A program made the position numbers and the translations under genes. From an uncultured Eudoraea sp. (GTDB taxonomy: Bacteria; Bacteroidota; Bacteroidia; Flavobacteriales; Flavobacteriaceae): DNA of 64,000 nucleotides. Below, one piece after another: positions 44,306 to 54,012 of this stretch. Below the pieces are notes generated by a model. That model was not told the DNA's origin, ran no database searches, and saw only the letters and a list, made by a program, of their open reading frames with translations. Position 1 is the first letter of the stretch. Every line of letters begins with the position of its first letter. Location: positions 1-64,000 of the forward strand of contig CAMYIE010000007.1 of assembly GCA_947258405.1 (NCBI GenBank), read 5' to 3'.

Positions 44306-45162
44306 TCCCTAATACATCAGCATATCCAGCCAAAGTATTCATCAACGGTAAGATACTAGATGCCGGCGATGCCACTATCTCGGTCTTCGACCGGGGTTTT
44401 ATCTTTGGAGACGGCATTTATGAGGTTATGGCTCAGGTTAACGATCGTTTTTTTTACAGAAAGGCCCATATAGACCGACTCAAATGGTGTTTGCAGCAGG
44501 TAGGGATCCGTGCCGATATAGGCATGTTTGAAAGCAATATCCCGGCCTTGCTGGAGGCTTCTGGTCTTATAGCTAAGGATAGCATGTTATATATGCAGGT
44601 GAGCAGGGGTACGGCACCGCGTCAGCACTCCTTTCCCCATGGAATTTCACCAACTATGATGATGTACGCCTGGCCCAAAAACTTTCCCGATATCGAACAA
44701 ACACATGCCTCCGTGCTAACGATGGAGGATTTTCGCTGGTCGCGCTGCGATATTAAATCTACTTCGCTGCTGGGTAATGTTATGGCTAATGAGATGGCTA
44801 TGCAGAACGACGCCTATGAAACGCTTCTTGTACGTAACGGAATCATTACCGAAGCGTCGCATTGCAACGTATTCTTCGTAAAAAATGAGATTGTTTATAC
44901 ACATCCTGCAGGGCCCTTGATCCTCGATGGTATTACCAGGCAGGTAGTCCTGGAACTTTGTGAGCAACTCAAGCTTGAAGTACGGCACGAAGGCATCGCT
45001 GCAGCTGACATCCAAAATATGGATGAAGCCTTTCTGACCGGCACCGGTAGCCAGGTTATGGCGATAAAGAAAGTTGATGGAAATTCCCTTTTTGAAAGCC
45101 AGTCAGGACCAGTGACGCTAAGATTACAGAAAGCCTTCCTAGAGAAAAAGTATTCTTCTTAG
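44302..45162 (+). CDS. Class IV aminotransferase, D-amino acid transaminase type (GTG start)
   Basis: The product is 286 residues, starting with GTG in a 4-bp overlap with the upstream stop. The fold-type IV PLP core is visible: FDRGFIFGDGIYEVM, YMQVSRGTAPRQHSFP, WSRCDIKSTSLLGNV with the PLP Lys, ITEASHCNVFFVKN and ILDGITRQVV. RCDIKS points to a D-alanine/D-amino acid aminotransferase, making D-Glu for the cell wall, rather than IlvE. An IlvE-like or aminodeoxychorismate lyase role is less likely. Confidence 0.88.
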   Translation: MIPNTSAYPAKVFINGKILDAGDATISVFDRGFIFGDGIYEVMAQVNDRFFYRKAHIDRLKWCLQQVGIRADIGMFESNIPALLEASGLIAKDSMLYMQVSRGTAPRQHSFPHGISPTMMMYAWPKNFPDIEQTHASVLTMEDFRWSRCDIKSTSLLGNVMANEMAMQNDAYETLLVRNGIITEASHCNVFFVKNEIVYTHPAGPLILDGITRQVVLELCEQLKLEVRHEGIAAADIQNMDEAFLTGTGSQVMAIKKVDGNSLFESQSGPVTLRLQKAFLEKKYSS

Positions 45163-45201
45163 ACAGCTAAACAAAATTGTATTTCGGATAGTGAAAGGTC
45201 A

Positions 45202-46089
45202 TTAAAAGAGGCAACTCGAATTATCTGCCTTCACATAGTACGATTTGTAGTTCTTGGCCTTCTTATCCATACAACCACACAGGTTGAGAATTTCAATAGA
45301 TTTGAAATCTGTGGGATGTGTTTCGGACTGGATGGCGATAAAGCCTTCCTTCAAAGGATTACCTTCTCTATAAACCTCTTGCTTATAGCCTGCAATATTA
45401 CCTCCACCAATCGTCGGACTTCGATATTCCATAACCACTTCTCCCTCCAGGATGTGTTGGATGAGCGAATCGCCAAGGACCAGAGCTTCCACTTCCACCC
45501 ATTGGTCTCCGTGATAGGTTCGGGATGTGGAATTGATGCAGTGAGGGGTAAAAAGCGAATCCCCCATCACCACATTGGTACCCGGAGTACACAAGTTGGC
45601 ATTAGCACGCTCATCAGTCCCGTTGCCCCCAAGGAGTTGTAATTCCAGGGAGATAGGAAAATCCTGTTGGAGCCCCATGGTATTAGGATCCTGGCAATGC
45701 AACATAAGGCCGTTATTTCTATAAGCCCAACCCGGGCCGCCTGCCATCTGTTCTCCGACGAATCTATAAACCACTCTTATCCGGTAGTGCGAGAAGGGGT
45801 CTTTGTAGAACAGGTGTCCGAAGTTGCCAGCAAAGTTGTCTTTTTCGGAATAGCGGACGCTTAATAAACTATCCCTTAGCAAAAATCTATCGCGATAATT
45901 TTCACCAGTCTTATATCCGGTAAACTTAGGCGTCCATTGATCGAAATTTGATCCGTCAAAAATCTCTATCCATTCTTCTTTATGGGCATCTTCTGACCCC
46001 AGGCTACATCCTGATCCAATTAAAATTCCTCCCAGGATAAGGCAATATAATGAACGTTGTTTTATAGTTTCTGTAATTGATATTATCAC
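45202..46089 (-). CDS. DUF1080 domain lipoprotein
   Basis: The product is 295 residues. A lipoprotein signal ends ILIGSGC. The DUF1080 jelly-roll follows: EIFDGSNFDQWTPK, FGHLFYKDPFSHYRIRVVYRF, GGPGWAYRNNGLMLHCQDP and ISLELQLLGG. Relatives bind or hydrolyse sugars (3-keto-glycoside hydrolases), but the substrate is unknown here. An unusual C-terminal tail has several Cys (LCGCMDKKAKNYKSYY). It faces away from the glycosyltransferase gene and is probably monocistronic. Confidence 0.85.
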   Translation of the reverse strand: MIISITETIKQRSLYCLILGGILIGSGCSLGSEDAHKEEWIEIFDGSNFDQWTPKFTGYKTGENYRDRFLLRDSLLSVRYSEKDNFAGNFGHLFYKDPFSHYRIRVVYRFVGEQMAGGPGWAYRNNGLMLHCQDPNTMGLQQDFPISLELQLLGGNGTDERANANLCTPGTNVVMGDSLFTPHCINSTSRTYHGDQWVEVEALVLGDSLIQHILEGEVVMEYRSPTIGGGNIAGYKQEVYREGNPLKEGFIAIQSETHPTDFKSIEILNLCGCMDKKAKNYKSYYVKADNSSCLF

Positions 46090-46310
46090 GATTCTGGCTG
46101 AATTTCGTTAAAGATAAATTCTTTTGATCAGCATATTTCATAATATCTGCAGATTAAGAGTGCTTGCAACGATCTTGGCCGTTCTAAAGACGAAAAAGTG
46201 TTTTAGTTCATGGTTGTGTTAATTTTTATTAAGGCAGCGTCCAGGATGATGATTCTATCGTATAAAGTATTGTGACCAGAAACTAATCACCCTGAAGAGA
46301 AACACCAAAA

Positions 46311-47723
46311 ATGAGAATTTCACACGCATCCCGCTCCATCCAATCCTCACTTATTCAAATTCTTGCGCAAAGAATCCAGTCCTTTTTCAATAGCGCAGAT
46401 CCCTGGCGGATATTTGTACAAGGGGGGACTCTTGTCCTAATGCTTGGGGCGATACAGATGGTCAACGTATTACAACAAGATTTCGAGCAGTATCATATCA
46501 GCCGTGTGAATTCAACTCTTGGCTGGGGATTCCTGATGGTTTCCATGGCCTTCTTTTTTTTTAAGGCCTTCTTTTTCGTGTTTATCCTCTATCGATTCTT
46601 TAAATACAAGCCAATACCTTCTGTCAGCGATGAAGAATTACCTAGCTGTACTATTATTGTCCCTGCATACAATGAAGGGAAGCAGGTTTGGTCTACCTTG
46701 ATGAGCCTGGCTAAAAGTGATTATCCTTCAAATAAGATGCAATTGATAAGCATTGACGATGGGAGTCAGGATGATACCTGGCAGTGGATGCAAAAAGCAA
46801 AAGAAGAGCTGGGTGAGAGGGTAGAAATCTACCAGCAACCTAAAAATATGGGTAAACGTCACGCGCTTTACCGCGGTTTTAATCTGGGTAAAGGTTCCGT
46901 TTTTTTGACAGTCGACAGTGATTCTGAAGTCGACGCGGATACCCTGAGGAATATGATGAGTCCGTTTGTAACGAACCCTGATTGTGGTGCGGTTGCCGGA
47001 AATATAAGGGTACTAAATAATAAGAAAGCGCTCTTGCCGAAAATGCTGGACGTTAGTTTCGTGTTGAGTTTCGAATTTGTGCGTTCGGCAGAAAGCACTC
47101 TGAACACGGTACTATGTACTCCCGGGGCCTTGGCGGCCTATCGTAGCGAGGCGGTTTTTAACTGTCTAAACCAATGGATCAATCAGACCTTTATGGGGCA
47201 ACCCTCAGATATTGGAGAAGACCGGGCGATGACCAATATGATTTTAAAGCAGGGTTACCACGTGCTTTTTCAAAGAAACGCATATGCCTACACGAATGTA
47301 CCTGAAAACTACCGAGGTTTACATAAGATGTTCACCCGTTGGGGCAGGAGTAATGTTCGTGAGAATATACAGATGGCGAAATATGTTTTTACAAATTTCA
47401 GGAATGGGTCTAAGGCCGGGGCAAGACTGTTATTCATCAGTCAGATCTCACGTATCCTGATGACCTATCCCTTCCTGGTCTTTATGCTGTTTTTTGTGAT
47501 TACAAATCCATTATTGTTCCTCAGTTCGACCTTGTTCAGCATTCTTATCGTCTCTACTTTCCCGGTCATTTTTTATGCCGGAAGATACAAGCTGTCTGAA
47601 TCATTCTGGGCGTATTCCTATAGCATACTCTATACTTTTGGCCTGTTCTGGATCACGCCTTATGCGATTGCTACGGCAAACCGAAGAGGCTGGTTAACCC
47701 GATCGTTACCTGCTGAGCGGTAG
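46311..47723 (+). CDS. Membrane glycosyltransferase family 2 (processive, NodC/chitin synthase-like)
   Basis: The product is 470 residues. N-terminal membrane segments (about 40-55, 78-100) precede a GT2 domain: TIIVPAYNEGKQVW, ISIDDGSQDDTW, VDSDSEVDADTL (DxD), GEDRAMTNMIL, and FTRWGRSNVRE in place of QxxRW. Four or five C-terminal helices follow (about 365-460). The layout fits processive enzymes that make and export a beta-linked polysaccharide. The acceptor sugar cannot be read. No cellulose or alginate partner gene is near. Confidence 0.87.
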   Translation: MRISHASRSIQSSLIQILAQRIQSFFNSADPWRIFVQGGTLVLMLGAIQMVNVLQQDFEQYHISRVNSTLGWGFLMVSMAFFFFKAFFFVFILYRFFKYKPIPSVSDEELPSCTIIVPAYNEGKQVWSTLMSLAKSDYPSNKMQLISIDDGSQDDTWQWMQKAKEELGERVEIYQQPKNMGKRHALYRGFNLGKGSVFLTVDSDSEVDADTLRNMMSPFVTNPDCGAVAGNIRVLNNKKALLPKMLDVSFVLSFEFVRSAESTLNTVLCTPGALAAYRSEAVFNCLNQWINQTFMGQPSDIGEDRAMTNMILKQGYHVLFQRNAYAYTNVPENYRGLHKMFTRWGRSNVRENIQMAKYVFTNFRNGSKAGARLLFISQISRILMTYPFLVFMLFFVITNPLLFLSSTLFSILIVSTFPVIFYAGRYKLSESFWAYSYSILYTFGLFWITPYAIATANRRGWLTRSLPAER

Positions 47724-48332
47724 TGGGAAGGGTGAAGTCGCCCACCTTCTCCGCCTCAGGCGGGTTCGGTGGATGAAAGAAGAGGGAAGTCAGGAGTCTG
47801 AAATATACAGTGGCAGTAAGCAGTTGCAGTACGCAGCAGCAGTAGGGAGTCCAGAGGAAAATGGTAAATTTCTGCCCACTGAGACTGCGAACTTTACTTA
47901 GCCTTACTGATAAAAGTAACCAGTAAACAGTTGCAGTTTTTGCAGTATGTCAATTTCTGTCCACTGCCACTGAATACTGCTTACTAATTTATTTTCCGTC
48001 TACCTTCCACTTACGATCATTTCACTTAGTCGGTATCTTCGGTACGCTTCGACATCTTTCAACTTTCAGTTTTCAATTCTCCATTCTCCATTCTCCATTA
48101 TTACCTCTTCGGACCTCCTGAAACATAATTCAAAGCATTCCAATAATGTTTCAGAAAATTCAACATTATTTATAGGATTTGAGACATATCTGTTTAGTAA
48201 TGTCTTACTAATTCCATGAACTTTAGGATAGTTATATCTGACAGCTTTAAGCACAAGCCATGAATTCTATTCATAAAAGCGCTATCCACTCACCCCTTTG
48301 TATTTCTCATAACCATCAAATCATCTTATATC
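47724..48332. repeat. 609-bp non-coding region with inverted and simple repeats
   Basis: CCGCC-TCA-GGCGG forms a small hairpin near 47746. CAGTGGCAGTAAGCAG (47811) and the related CACTGCCACTG...ACTGCTTACT (near 47960) are imperfect inverted copies, so the region can fold into a long hairpin. An ATTCTCC unit is repeated about four times at 48072-48100. The 62-codon minus frame at 48066-48254 contains a translated simple repeat (MENGEWRIEN) and is not believed to be a gene. Confidence 0.5.
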
Positions 48333-49856
48333 ATGAAAAATTTCATTTACTTTTTTATTGCAGTTCTTTTTGCTTTTGTATCCTGCGAGAAAGAGAACTT
48401 TGAGACCGAGGCAACTGCTCCTTCAGAGGAGCTTACTGATGTAGACTTTCGCACTCATAAAAAATTCGTCACCGTAGTCGGACAAAACAATCCCGCGGAA
48501 GATATTCTAGCGGTACAAAATGCAGTTGATACCCATGACAATATTGAGCTTTCGGGGACTTTCGATTTCGGGCTAGACGAACTTAACGGGGGTGTGGATA
48601 TCAACAGGCCCAACGTGATACTTAAAGGCCCGGCAACCATAGTAAATGGAGCCAAAACCCAACTCATTGCAGAACTTGGTTTGGTAAAGTATCCGCTGAG
48701 CATTCGTGCTCCCGGGATAGAACTCCGGGGGCTCGAGATCAGTGGCGACCACGACGGAGTATTGATCTATGCAACAGACAAGGGAAAACCGGTAATCCTT
48801 GAAGATAACAACATCACAGGCAACACAGCGGCTGTGGCGGGATCTCAAACTTCAGGGGGGGTTAAGCTACTGAACAACCGTATGGAAGCTGTATTTGGAT
48901 ATTTCGCCCTGGGAAGCGAAGGGGATACCCAGATCATCGGGAATGAAATAACCTCATATATCGACGGGGTGCGTATGTTCGACTTTGAACACAAACTGGA
49001 CATTCTGGACAATATCATGGTGGCCTCTGGTTTCGATGCTATCTGGATTGGTGCCTGGAGGGTAACAAAAGATAGCGGTCCGGAATGGGGTGAAAATGCA
49101 CCGGTGAGAGTTACAGGAAATACCATTGAAATTACAGATCCCTTTGCGGCAGGAATCATGATAGGCTCCTCCGCCGATGGTATCAACAACGTGACGGTAA
49201 AAGACAATGTACTTACGGGTGTAGCAGGCTACGGAGGGCTTATGAAACAACCCTATGGTCATAACAATAGGTTTATGAATAATGACCTTTCGGGGCTTAC
49301 GACCTACAGCCCGCAGATCTGGATATTGGGTGGTTATAACAGTCACTACAAGAATAATGCACTCGGACCTGTTGAAGCTTTTTCTATGGGCGCCTGGGGC
49401 CCGGCTTTTAAAGATGCGGGCACATTAGTATCACCAATCAACTGGCATGATAACGACGGACTCAATACACCAGATCCGGTGCATTTTGGCAACCATATCA
49501 GCAATAACGATTATAGCCTAACTGGAGTACCAGGCTGGACAGATGATCCTGATGACTCTTCCGGAGCTGTTTTACTTTTAGATTTCTTGCAAAAGTTCGA
49601 CGAGTTTTACAATTCGATTGAAGTACCCTTTGTTATGGAAAACTTTGTAAATGAAAAAACATTCCCGGCCGGTACCGATCTCTGTACCCAGGTGCTGGAT
49701 CTGAATCCGGGTTCAAATCATATTACGGGTTGGAATGCTTGTGTAGGAAATATGGCTAAATCACCTGTCAGTATAGCAGTTGACCGTTATAAAAATCAGA
49801 GTCAATGGATAAAGGAAATGATAAGGAATCGAGTGAGACCCACCAAGCTTCACTAG
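48333..49856 (+). CDS. Right-handed parallel beta-helix lipoprotein
   Basis: The product is 507 residues. A lipoprotein signal ends LFAFVSC. The mature part has repeated beta-helix turns with Asn/Asp/Gly ladders, such as GPATIVNGAKTQLIAE, IRAPGIELRGLEIS, LEDNNITGNTAAV, KLLNNRMEA and VKDNVLTGVAGYG. This is the pectate lyase/NosD-like fold. It probably binds or cleaves a polysaccharide on the cell surface. A perfect hairpin terminator follows 55 bp after the stop. Confidence 0.82.
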   Translation: MKNFIYFFIAVLFAFVSCEKENFETEATAPSEELTDVDFRTHKKFVTVVGQNNPAEDILAVQNAVDTHDNIELSGTFDFGLDELNGGVDINRPNVILKGPATIVNGAKTQLIAELGLVKYPLSIRAPGIELRGLEISGDHDGVLIYATDKGKPVILEDNNITGNTAAVAGSQTSGGVKLLNNRMEAVFGYFALGSEGDTQIIGNEITSYIDGVRMFDFEHKLDILDNIMVASGFDAIWIGAWRVTKDSGPEWGENAPVRVTGNTIEITDPFAAGIMIGSSADGINNVTVKDNVLTGVAGYGGLMKQPYGHNNRFMNNDLSGLTTYSPQIWILGGYNSHYKNNALGPVEAFSMGAWGPAFKDAGTLVSPINWHDNDGLNTPDPVHFGNHISNNDYSLTGVPGWTDDPDDSSGAVLLLDFLQKFDEFYNSIEVPFVMENFVNEKTFPAGTDLCTQVLDLNPGSNHITGWNACVGNMAKSPVSIAVDRYKNQSQWIKEMIRNRVRPTKLH

Positions 49857-49910
49857 GGTATTATTATGATATTAGCTCAGACTTTTCGTTGTCATTTGAG
49901 CGACTAAAAA

Positions 49911-49937
49911 ATCCTGGCAGAAATGCCAGGATTTTTA
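49911..49937 (+). terminator. Terminator after the beta-helix lipoprotein gene
   Basis: ATCCTGGCA/TGCCAGGAT form a perfect 9-bp stem with a GAAA loop, followed by TTTTT. Confidence 0.9.
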
Positions 49938-50005
49938 TTGTTGAGCTGTTGGTAGAGGTGAAAGCCTCCAATTAGTCAATTATTTAATTCAGAAAATGAT
50001 ATAGA

Positions 50006-50533
50006 TTATTCAGGATCTTCGTCCTCTTTCTCATCCGGGTTCTTTTCGAAGGATCGTTTTAATACCTCTGTCACTTCGATTTCCTGTATGGTTTCCCGAT
50101 CCCGACTAAACCTAATGTTGGCGATATCAGAAGACTTGGGCATCGGAATATATACAGTGCCAGTGTCTATGTTTGTTATATGATTCCCACCCTCATCACA
50201 TGATCGGACCAAGAGCGGATCCTGCATATTAAAGTCCGCTAGGGCTTTACCTTCAAGATCCAGGATCTCAACGCGGAAGTTCCCACTTGGATAAGGTAGT
50301 TTACCACCTACTTCTTTGATTGTAGCCTCTTCGTCTATCACAATTTTTCCTGCCGATACCCTGGCTTTTAAAACATAATAGGAATTGCTGTCTTTGCTAA
50401 AATGATTTATCGAAAATGGCGAGGTGTTTTTTTCCGTTTCATCTCTTTTCTGGCTTTTGTCGTCCTGGGAAAAAGAAATCGTCGATATAAATAATATGGA
50501 CACTAGTACCCAAATAAATTTCATTGCTTTCAT
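50006..50533 (-). CDS. Secreted protein of unknown function next to the M64 peptidase
   Basis: The product is 175 residues. A signal peptide (FIWVLVSILFISTISFS) is followed by a polar, mostly beta-strand mature part (YYVLKARVSAGKIVIDEEA, NFRVEILDLEGKALADF), with an acidic C-terminus (EKNPDEKEDEDPE). No family is recognised. It lies 6 bp downstream of the M64 metallopeptidase gene and may be its partner, for example an inhibitor or chaperone; that is only context. Confidence 0.65.
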   Translation of the reverse strand: MKAMKFIWVLVSILFISTISFSQDDKSQKRDETEKNTSPFSINHFSKDSNSYYVLKARVSAGKIVIDEEATIKEVGGKLPYPSGNFRVEILDLEGKALADFNMQDPLLVRSCDEGGNHITNIDTGTVYIPMPKSSDIANIRFSRDRETIQEIEVTEVLKRSFEKNPDEKEDEDPE

Positions 50534-50539
50534 AATAGT

Positions 50540-51610
50540 CTAATTTATAGCATTATCAAAAACCGTATAGGTTATTCTGTAGCGGCAGGGACAATCATAT
50601 TCGGTATGGTTAAGTCCTGTAGCTTCCATTTGGCAGGTTGTAACACATAGATCGTACCATCCGCTGCTGCCCATTTCACTTGCATCTGAAGAAGACTTAC
50701 AACTTCCATAGTCGTTACCTGCCGCCTGGGCCCCTGACAGTGTTGCCCAATTGTTCGGGAAATCGGTTTCTTCCCAATGCGCGCCGCCCGCGTACTCGTC
50801 GGCCAGACTATAAAGCGAGTGTCCGGATTCATGTAATATGGTGCCTCTGTTTTGCATTTCGGTGGAAAACAAACCGCCGGAAGCATAATCCCTCAGATTG
50901 TTCTGATGCATGAGCACCCTGCCTTCTGCAAAGGTAAGATTTGCGTTGTTCGAGGGTACCTGATGCAGGCCATCTACCCCGATATTATCATAATCTGTGG
51001 CCGTACCTCGTTCAGGGTTGATATAATAATTATACTGTCTTCGCCAGAATCGTGTATGGGGTTCGTCGAAAAAAGCTTCCTCGACGGCACCTTTACAATG
51101 ATCATAGAAAGTATTGAGGTTAGTAATATCCGTATCCGGGATAAAAATAAGATCAAATACATCATCAGGATCCCCCTGACAATATACTGGTGCTGGCATA
51201 TCGGTCACCGGATAAGGTCTGGTGGCATAGGTGACCGTAAAGGATTTGGTCTGTTCGGGTGTTGTGATTTCCCAGCGATAGGTGACGAGTTTATTGGTCC
51301 CCAGAGCGCTGCTTTTGGTAAAAGAGAGATCCCCTGAAGGGCTAGTCCACGAATTGATCAATATTTCTGTGCCAGCCGAGGTAATAGCACCACTGCTGTT
51401 AATTGTACCCACCTGTTCGTATAAATTGGCCGAATTTATGCTTCCGGAAGTGGCCTTCTTAACTGTATAGGTAACCAGGTCGCTGCTGCTTGGATAGATA
51501 GGATCGTGCATAACCAGTGTTATTGGATCTTTCTCGCAGGAGGAAAAAACAAAAAGAATAATAAAGACCACCAGGAGTTGCCGGTGTCTGATAAATTTGT
51601 TCAGTATCAT
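50540..51610 (-). CDS. M64 family (IgA peptidase-like) metallopeptidase lipoprotein
   Basis: The product is 356 residues. A lipoprotein signal ends LFVFSSC. The zinc motif is HESGHSLYSLADEYAG (HExxH plus LxDEY), with the upstream FIPDTDITN and downstream SGWYDLCVTTCQM segments of the M64 fold. It is likely an exported, surface-anchored zinc endopeptidase. It shares an operon with the secreted protein 6 bp downstream. Confidence 0.87.
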   Translation of the reverse strand: MILNKFIRHRQLLVVFIILFVFSSCEKDPITLVMHDPIYPSSSDLVTYTVKKATSGSINSANLYEQVGTINSSGAITSAGTEILINSWTSPSGDLSFTKSSALGTNKLVTYRWEITTPEQTKSFTVTYATRPYPVTDMPAPVYCQGDPDDVFDLIFIPDTDITNLNTFYDHCKGAVEEAFFDEPHTRFWRRQYNYYINPERGTATDYDNIGVDGLHQVPSNNANLTFAEGRVLMHQNNLRDYASGGLFSTEMQNRGTILHESGHSLYSLADEYAGGAHWEETDFPNNWATLSGAQAAGNDYGSCKSSSDASEMGSSGWYDLCVTTCQMEATGLNHTEYDCPCRYRITYTVFDNAIN

Positions 51611-51873
51611 ATCGGTAAAATTATAGGTTAATGAGTGGGAATATTCTCATTATGAGTCGTTTATCTTCCACAAGGTACAATTAATAGGTCTTTATTGTAG
51701 CTATATTCGTATGCTTTGTAGTATTTTCTTTATAGTTGGTCGATATTTCTATATAGCTGTATTTCTAGACAGATGATTTTTTAATTTATTGGTAGTCAGA
51801 ATACTAAATAGGGCAAAATCCACCAAATTAGGCAGGTTTTGCGTCTTATGGTGGTTTGGCTGGTTAAGACTTC

Positions 51874-52668
51874 CTAGATCTTTAGGCTTTGGCCTTTCCC
51901 CAAAAGCTCACAAAGGCTCCCTGTTTTTTCAACTTCCGCCTTAAACCAGGTGGTGTCGGCCGGATTATAGTTCTTGCTAAAAAGGGCCGGGCAGTTATAA
52001 TGACAGGGGATGACCCACTTCGGCTTCATCATTTTTACCACTTCCAGCGCTTCTTCTTCGTTCATGGTATTGGGTATTTTCCTTCCTCCGATGGGGATCA
52101 TAAGTACATCGGGCTTTTTGATCCCCCTCCACTCATCCAGGTGGAGTAGGGTGTCTCCAAGGTTAACAAGCGTTTTATCTTCTATCTGTATTTTAAAACC
52201 AATCGCGCCCCATCCGATCCGATCTTTGGGTCCTGGGCTTATCGTTTTGGTAAAAGGCCCGATTTTAAAGCTTAGCGGGCCATGGGTGGCTTTAAGGCCG
52301 GTTACTGACATACCGTCCAGCTCGAGGGTTTTATCGACTGCCAGGGTATGGCTATTCTCCACGGCTGTGGTAAAGGCGAGCCCCTTGCTTCGCGGTCCGA
52401 GCATAAGTTGTTGGCCGCCCACCTCCCTGAACATATTCCCGTTGCAGATGAGCGGGGCTCCTGAGGCCTCCAATATCCTGTCGGCGTGCCAGAAATGATC
52501 GGGATCTCCGTGGGTGACTAGAACATGGGTAATATCGGCCCATTCGGTCCTGGGGATCAAAGAAGTAAACCTAAAATAATAGAACATCAACCCACCGGGG
52601 TCAATGGCGATCTTTTTATTGTCTGTCTCGATGAGAAATGAATTGTATAAATAGTGGGTGATTTTCAT
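51874..52668 (-). CDS. Metallo-beta-lactamase fold hydrolase (UlaG/UPF0173-like) with HxDxDH motif
   Basis: The product is 264 residues from ATG 52668 (MKITHYLYNSFLIETD); the frame from 52728 adds 20 residues without similarity. The motif is THGDPDHF (His53, Asp55, Asp57, His58), where the usual second His is Asp. Further signatures are GLKATHGPLSF, LVNLGDTLLHLDEW, PIGGRKIPNTMNEEEA and WVIPCHYN. This is the UlaG/UPF0173-like type, with an unusual first metal site. The substrate is unknown. Confidence 0.8.
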   Translation of the reverse strand: MKITHYLYNSFLIETDNKKIAIDPGGLMFYYFRFTSLIPRTEWADITHVLVTHGDPDHFWHADRILEASGAPLICNGNMFREVGGQQLMLGPRSKGLAFTTAVENSHTLAVDKTLELDGMSVTGLKATHGPLSFKIGPFTKTISPGPKDRIGWGAIGFKIQIEDKTLVNLGDTLLHLDEWRGIKKPDVLMIPIGGRKIPNTMNEEEALEVVKMMKPKWVIPCHYNCPALFSKNYNPADTTWFKAEVEKTGSLCELLGKGQSLKI

Positions 52669-53014
52669 ATGCTCAAGTAGTAGATTACGGCCTTTTGAAT
52701 GCTGGGATAAATGTAAATAATACCTCATTGGGAAGCCATGATCTTAATCATCGACCTAACAGGTCATGCCCTCAGACTGGATGACCTCAATATTGACGTG
52801 CCGGCCCTGATGAATAGTGTTCGGACCTGAAGTTGATTCAATTGATCTGTACATACTATCAAATATTCAATTGCAAACGGATATCTTATATTTTCCCAAT
52901 AAAGCCTTAAATACGATTAAAAAGGATAAAATAGCATATATATTGGATAATATCCATGTTTTTTAGGTGCTTTAAGTCATTGAATTTTGCGGAGTATATT
53001 AAAAAAATGCTATC
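52669..53014. other. 346-bp intergenic region
   Basis: AT-rich, with no ORF, tRNA or clear terminator. It holds the start regions of the divergent MBL-fold gene (minus) and the unknown gene at 53015 (plus). No clear -7 element was identified. Confidence 0.4.
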
Positions 53015-53569
53015 ATGAGTAAAATAACATATTACCCAACAATGTTCCATACTAACCCGTTCACATTCAATATGATGGAGATGAGGGATCAGGAAAGGAA
53101 AGATGCCTGGGAGTTGCTTTTGAATAATAGTAAGGTAAAAGAAATTGGCGTATTAAAAATGATGCTTAATGTTGTTAAGTTTTCAGTATTCGATAGAAAT
53201 GGAAATGAATATATACAGCGTGATATCCCGAATCAGTTGGAATTTAATTCAAAGGGGATAGACACAGAGTTTTTTGTTAACATAGAAAACACGCTTAAAC
53301 TCAAGGCTGGAACCTATACATCCGTCAGATTCTACCTTGCCAGTACCGGTAATAGCTTTATATATGACCATTGGGGAAAAGAAGATATTTATCATTTAGA
53401 ACATCTGGATTTCGAGATCTGGAATGGTCTGAAATTAGAGAGTAATGCTGAGTTTCCGGTGAGAATGCGCTTCGACTTTAATTCTTTTAGCCTGACAAGC
53501 TATTTTAGATCAATTAAAAATATTTTTAAAAGATCAAAACCGCAAACAGGCAGATTGCTTAACTGTTAA
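53015..53569 (+). CDS. Hypothetical protein
   Basis: The product is 184 residues with no signal peptide or membrane helix. It reads YYPTMFHTNPFTFNMMEM near the start, then VKFSVFDRNGNEYIQRD and LKAGTYTSVRFYLAS, a pattern seen in beta-sandwich domains, and ends in a basic tail (RSIKNIFKRSKPQ). The AT-rich codon use and isolation between long gaps hint at an acquired or orphan gene. I do not recognise a family. Confidence 0.6.
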   Translation: MSKITYYPTMFHTNPFTFNMMEMRDQERKDAWELLLNNSKVKEIGVLKMMLNVVKFSVFDRNGNEYIQRDIPNQLEFNSKGIDTEFFVNIENTLKLKAGTYTSVRFYLASTGNSFIYDHWGKEDIYHLEHLDFEIWNGLKLESNAEFPVRMRFDFNSFSLTSYFRSIKNIFKRSKPQTGRLLNC

Positions 53570-53671
53570 CTAATGTAATAAATCAATATTTTAAAAACCG
53601 GGTATATTACTGGTTTGCAATATGAAGCCACCAAGAGGATTTGCGATACTTGATTTAATTATGTCCGGTAT

Positions 53672-53698
53672 AAAAAAAAAGCCATCAGTTTTGATGGC
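53672..53698 (-). terminator. Terminator of the cold-shock gene
   Basis: On the minus strand GCCATCA/TGATGGC form a 7-bp stem with an AAAC loop, followed by nine Ts. It lies 30 nt after the csp stop codon. Confidence 0.85.
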
Positions 53699-53727
53699 TT
53701 ATTTTTCTATTGTTAATGGGAGGATGA

Positions 53728-53922
53728 TTAGTTGATCACCCTTACATTAACGGCGTTCATTCCTTTTTGTCCTTGTTCGACATCAAATGAAACATGGTCT
53801 TCATCGCGGATAGGATCTACAAGACCACTCTGGTGTACAAAGATGTCTTCATCTGAATTTGTAGGCTTGATAAAACCGAAGCCTTTGGTACTGTTAAAAA
53901 ACTTTACTGTTCCTTCTTTCAT
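53728..53922 (-). CDS. cspA: Cold-shock domain protein
   Basis: The product is 64 residues from ATG 53922 (MKEGTVKFFNSTKGFGFI); a longer frame from 53976 adds 18 residues that lie in the AT-rich leader. RNP1 is KGFGFI and RNP2 is DIFVHQSGL. It binds single-stranded RNA/DNA and melts structures at low temperature. The 5' leader between 53923 and the desaturase gene is short and AT-rich, with a strong terminator downstream. Confidence 0.93.
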   Translation of the reverse strand: MKEGTVKFFNSTKGFGFIKPTNSDEDIFVHQSGLVDPIRDEDHVSFDVEQGQKGMNAVNVRVIN

Positions 53923-54012
53923 AATATTATGTTTACTTGTTAAAATTCTATTTATTAATTGTTTTATTTTATTCATAATTACTTTTTAAATGTTTACTGA
54001 TCACTCAGAAAA

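Noticed and set aside
48066-48254. 62-codon minus-strand frame
   Set aside because: Its end is a translated simple repeat (MENGEWRIEN), and the rest shows no family; the surrounding region is repeat-rich.
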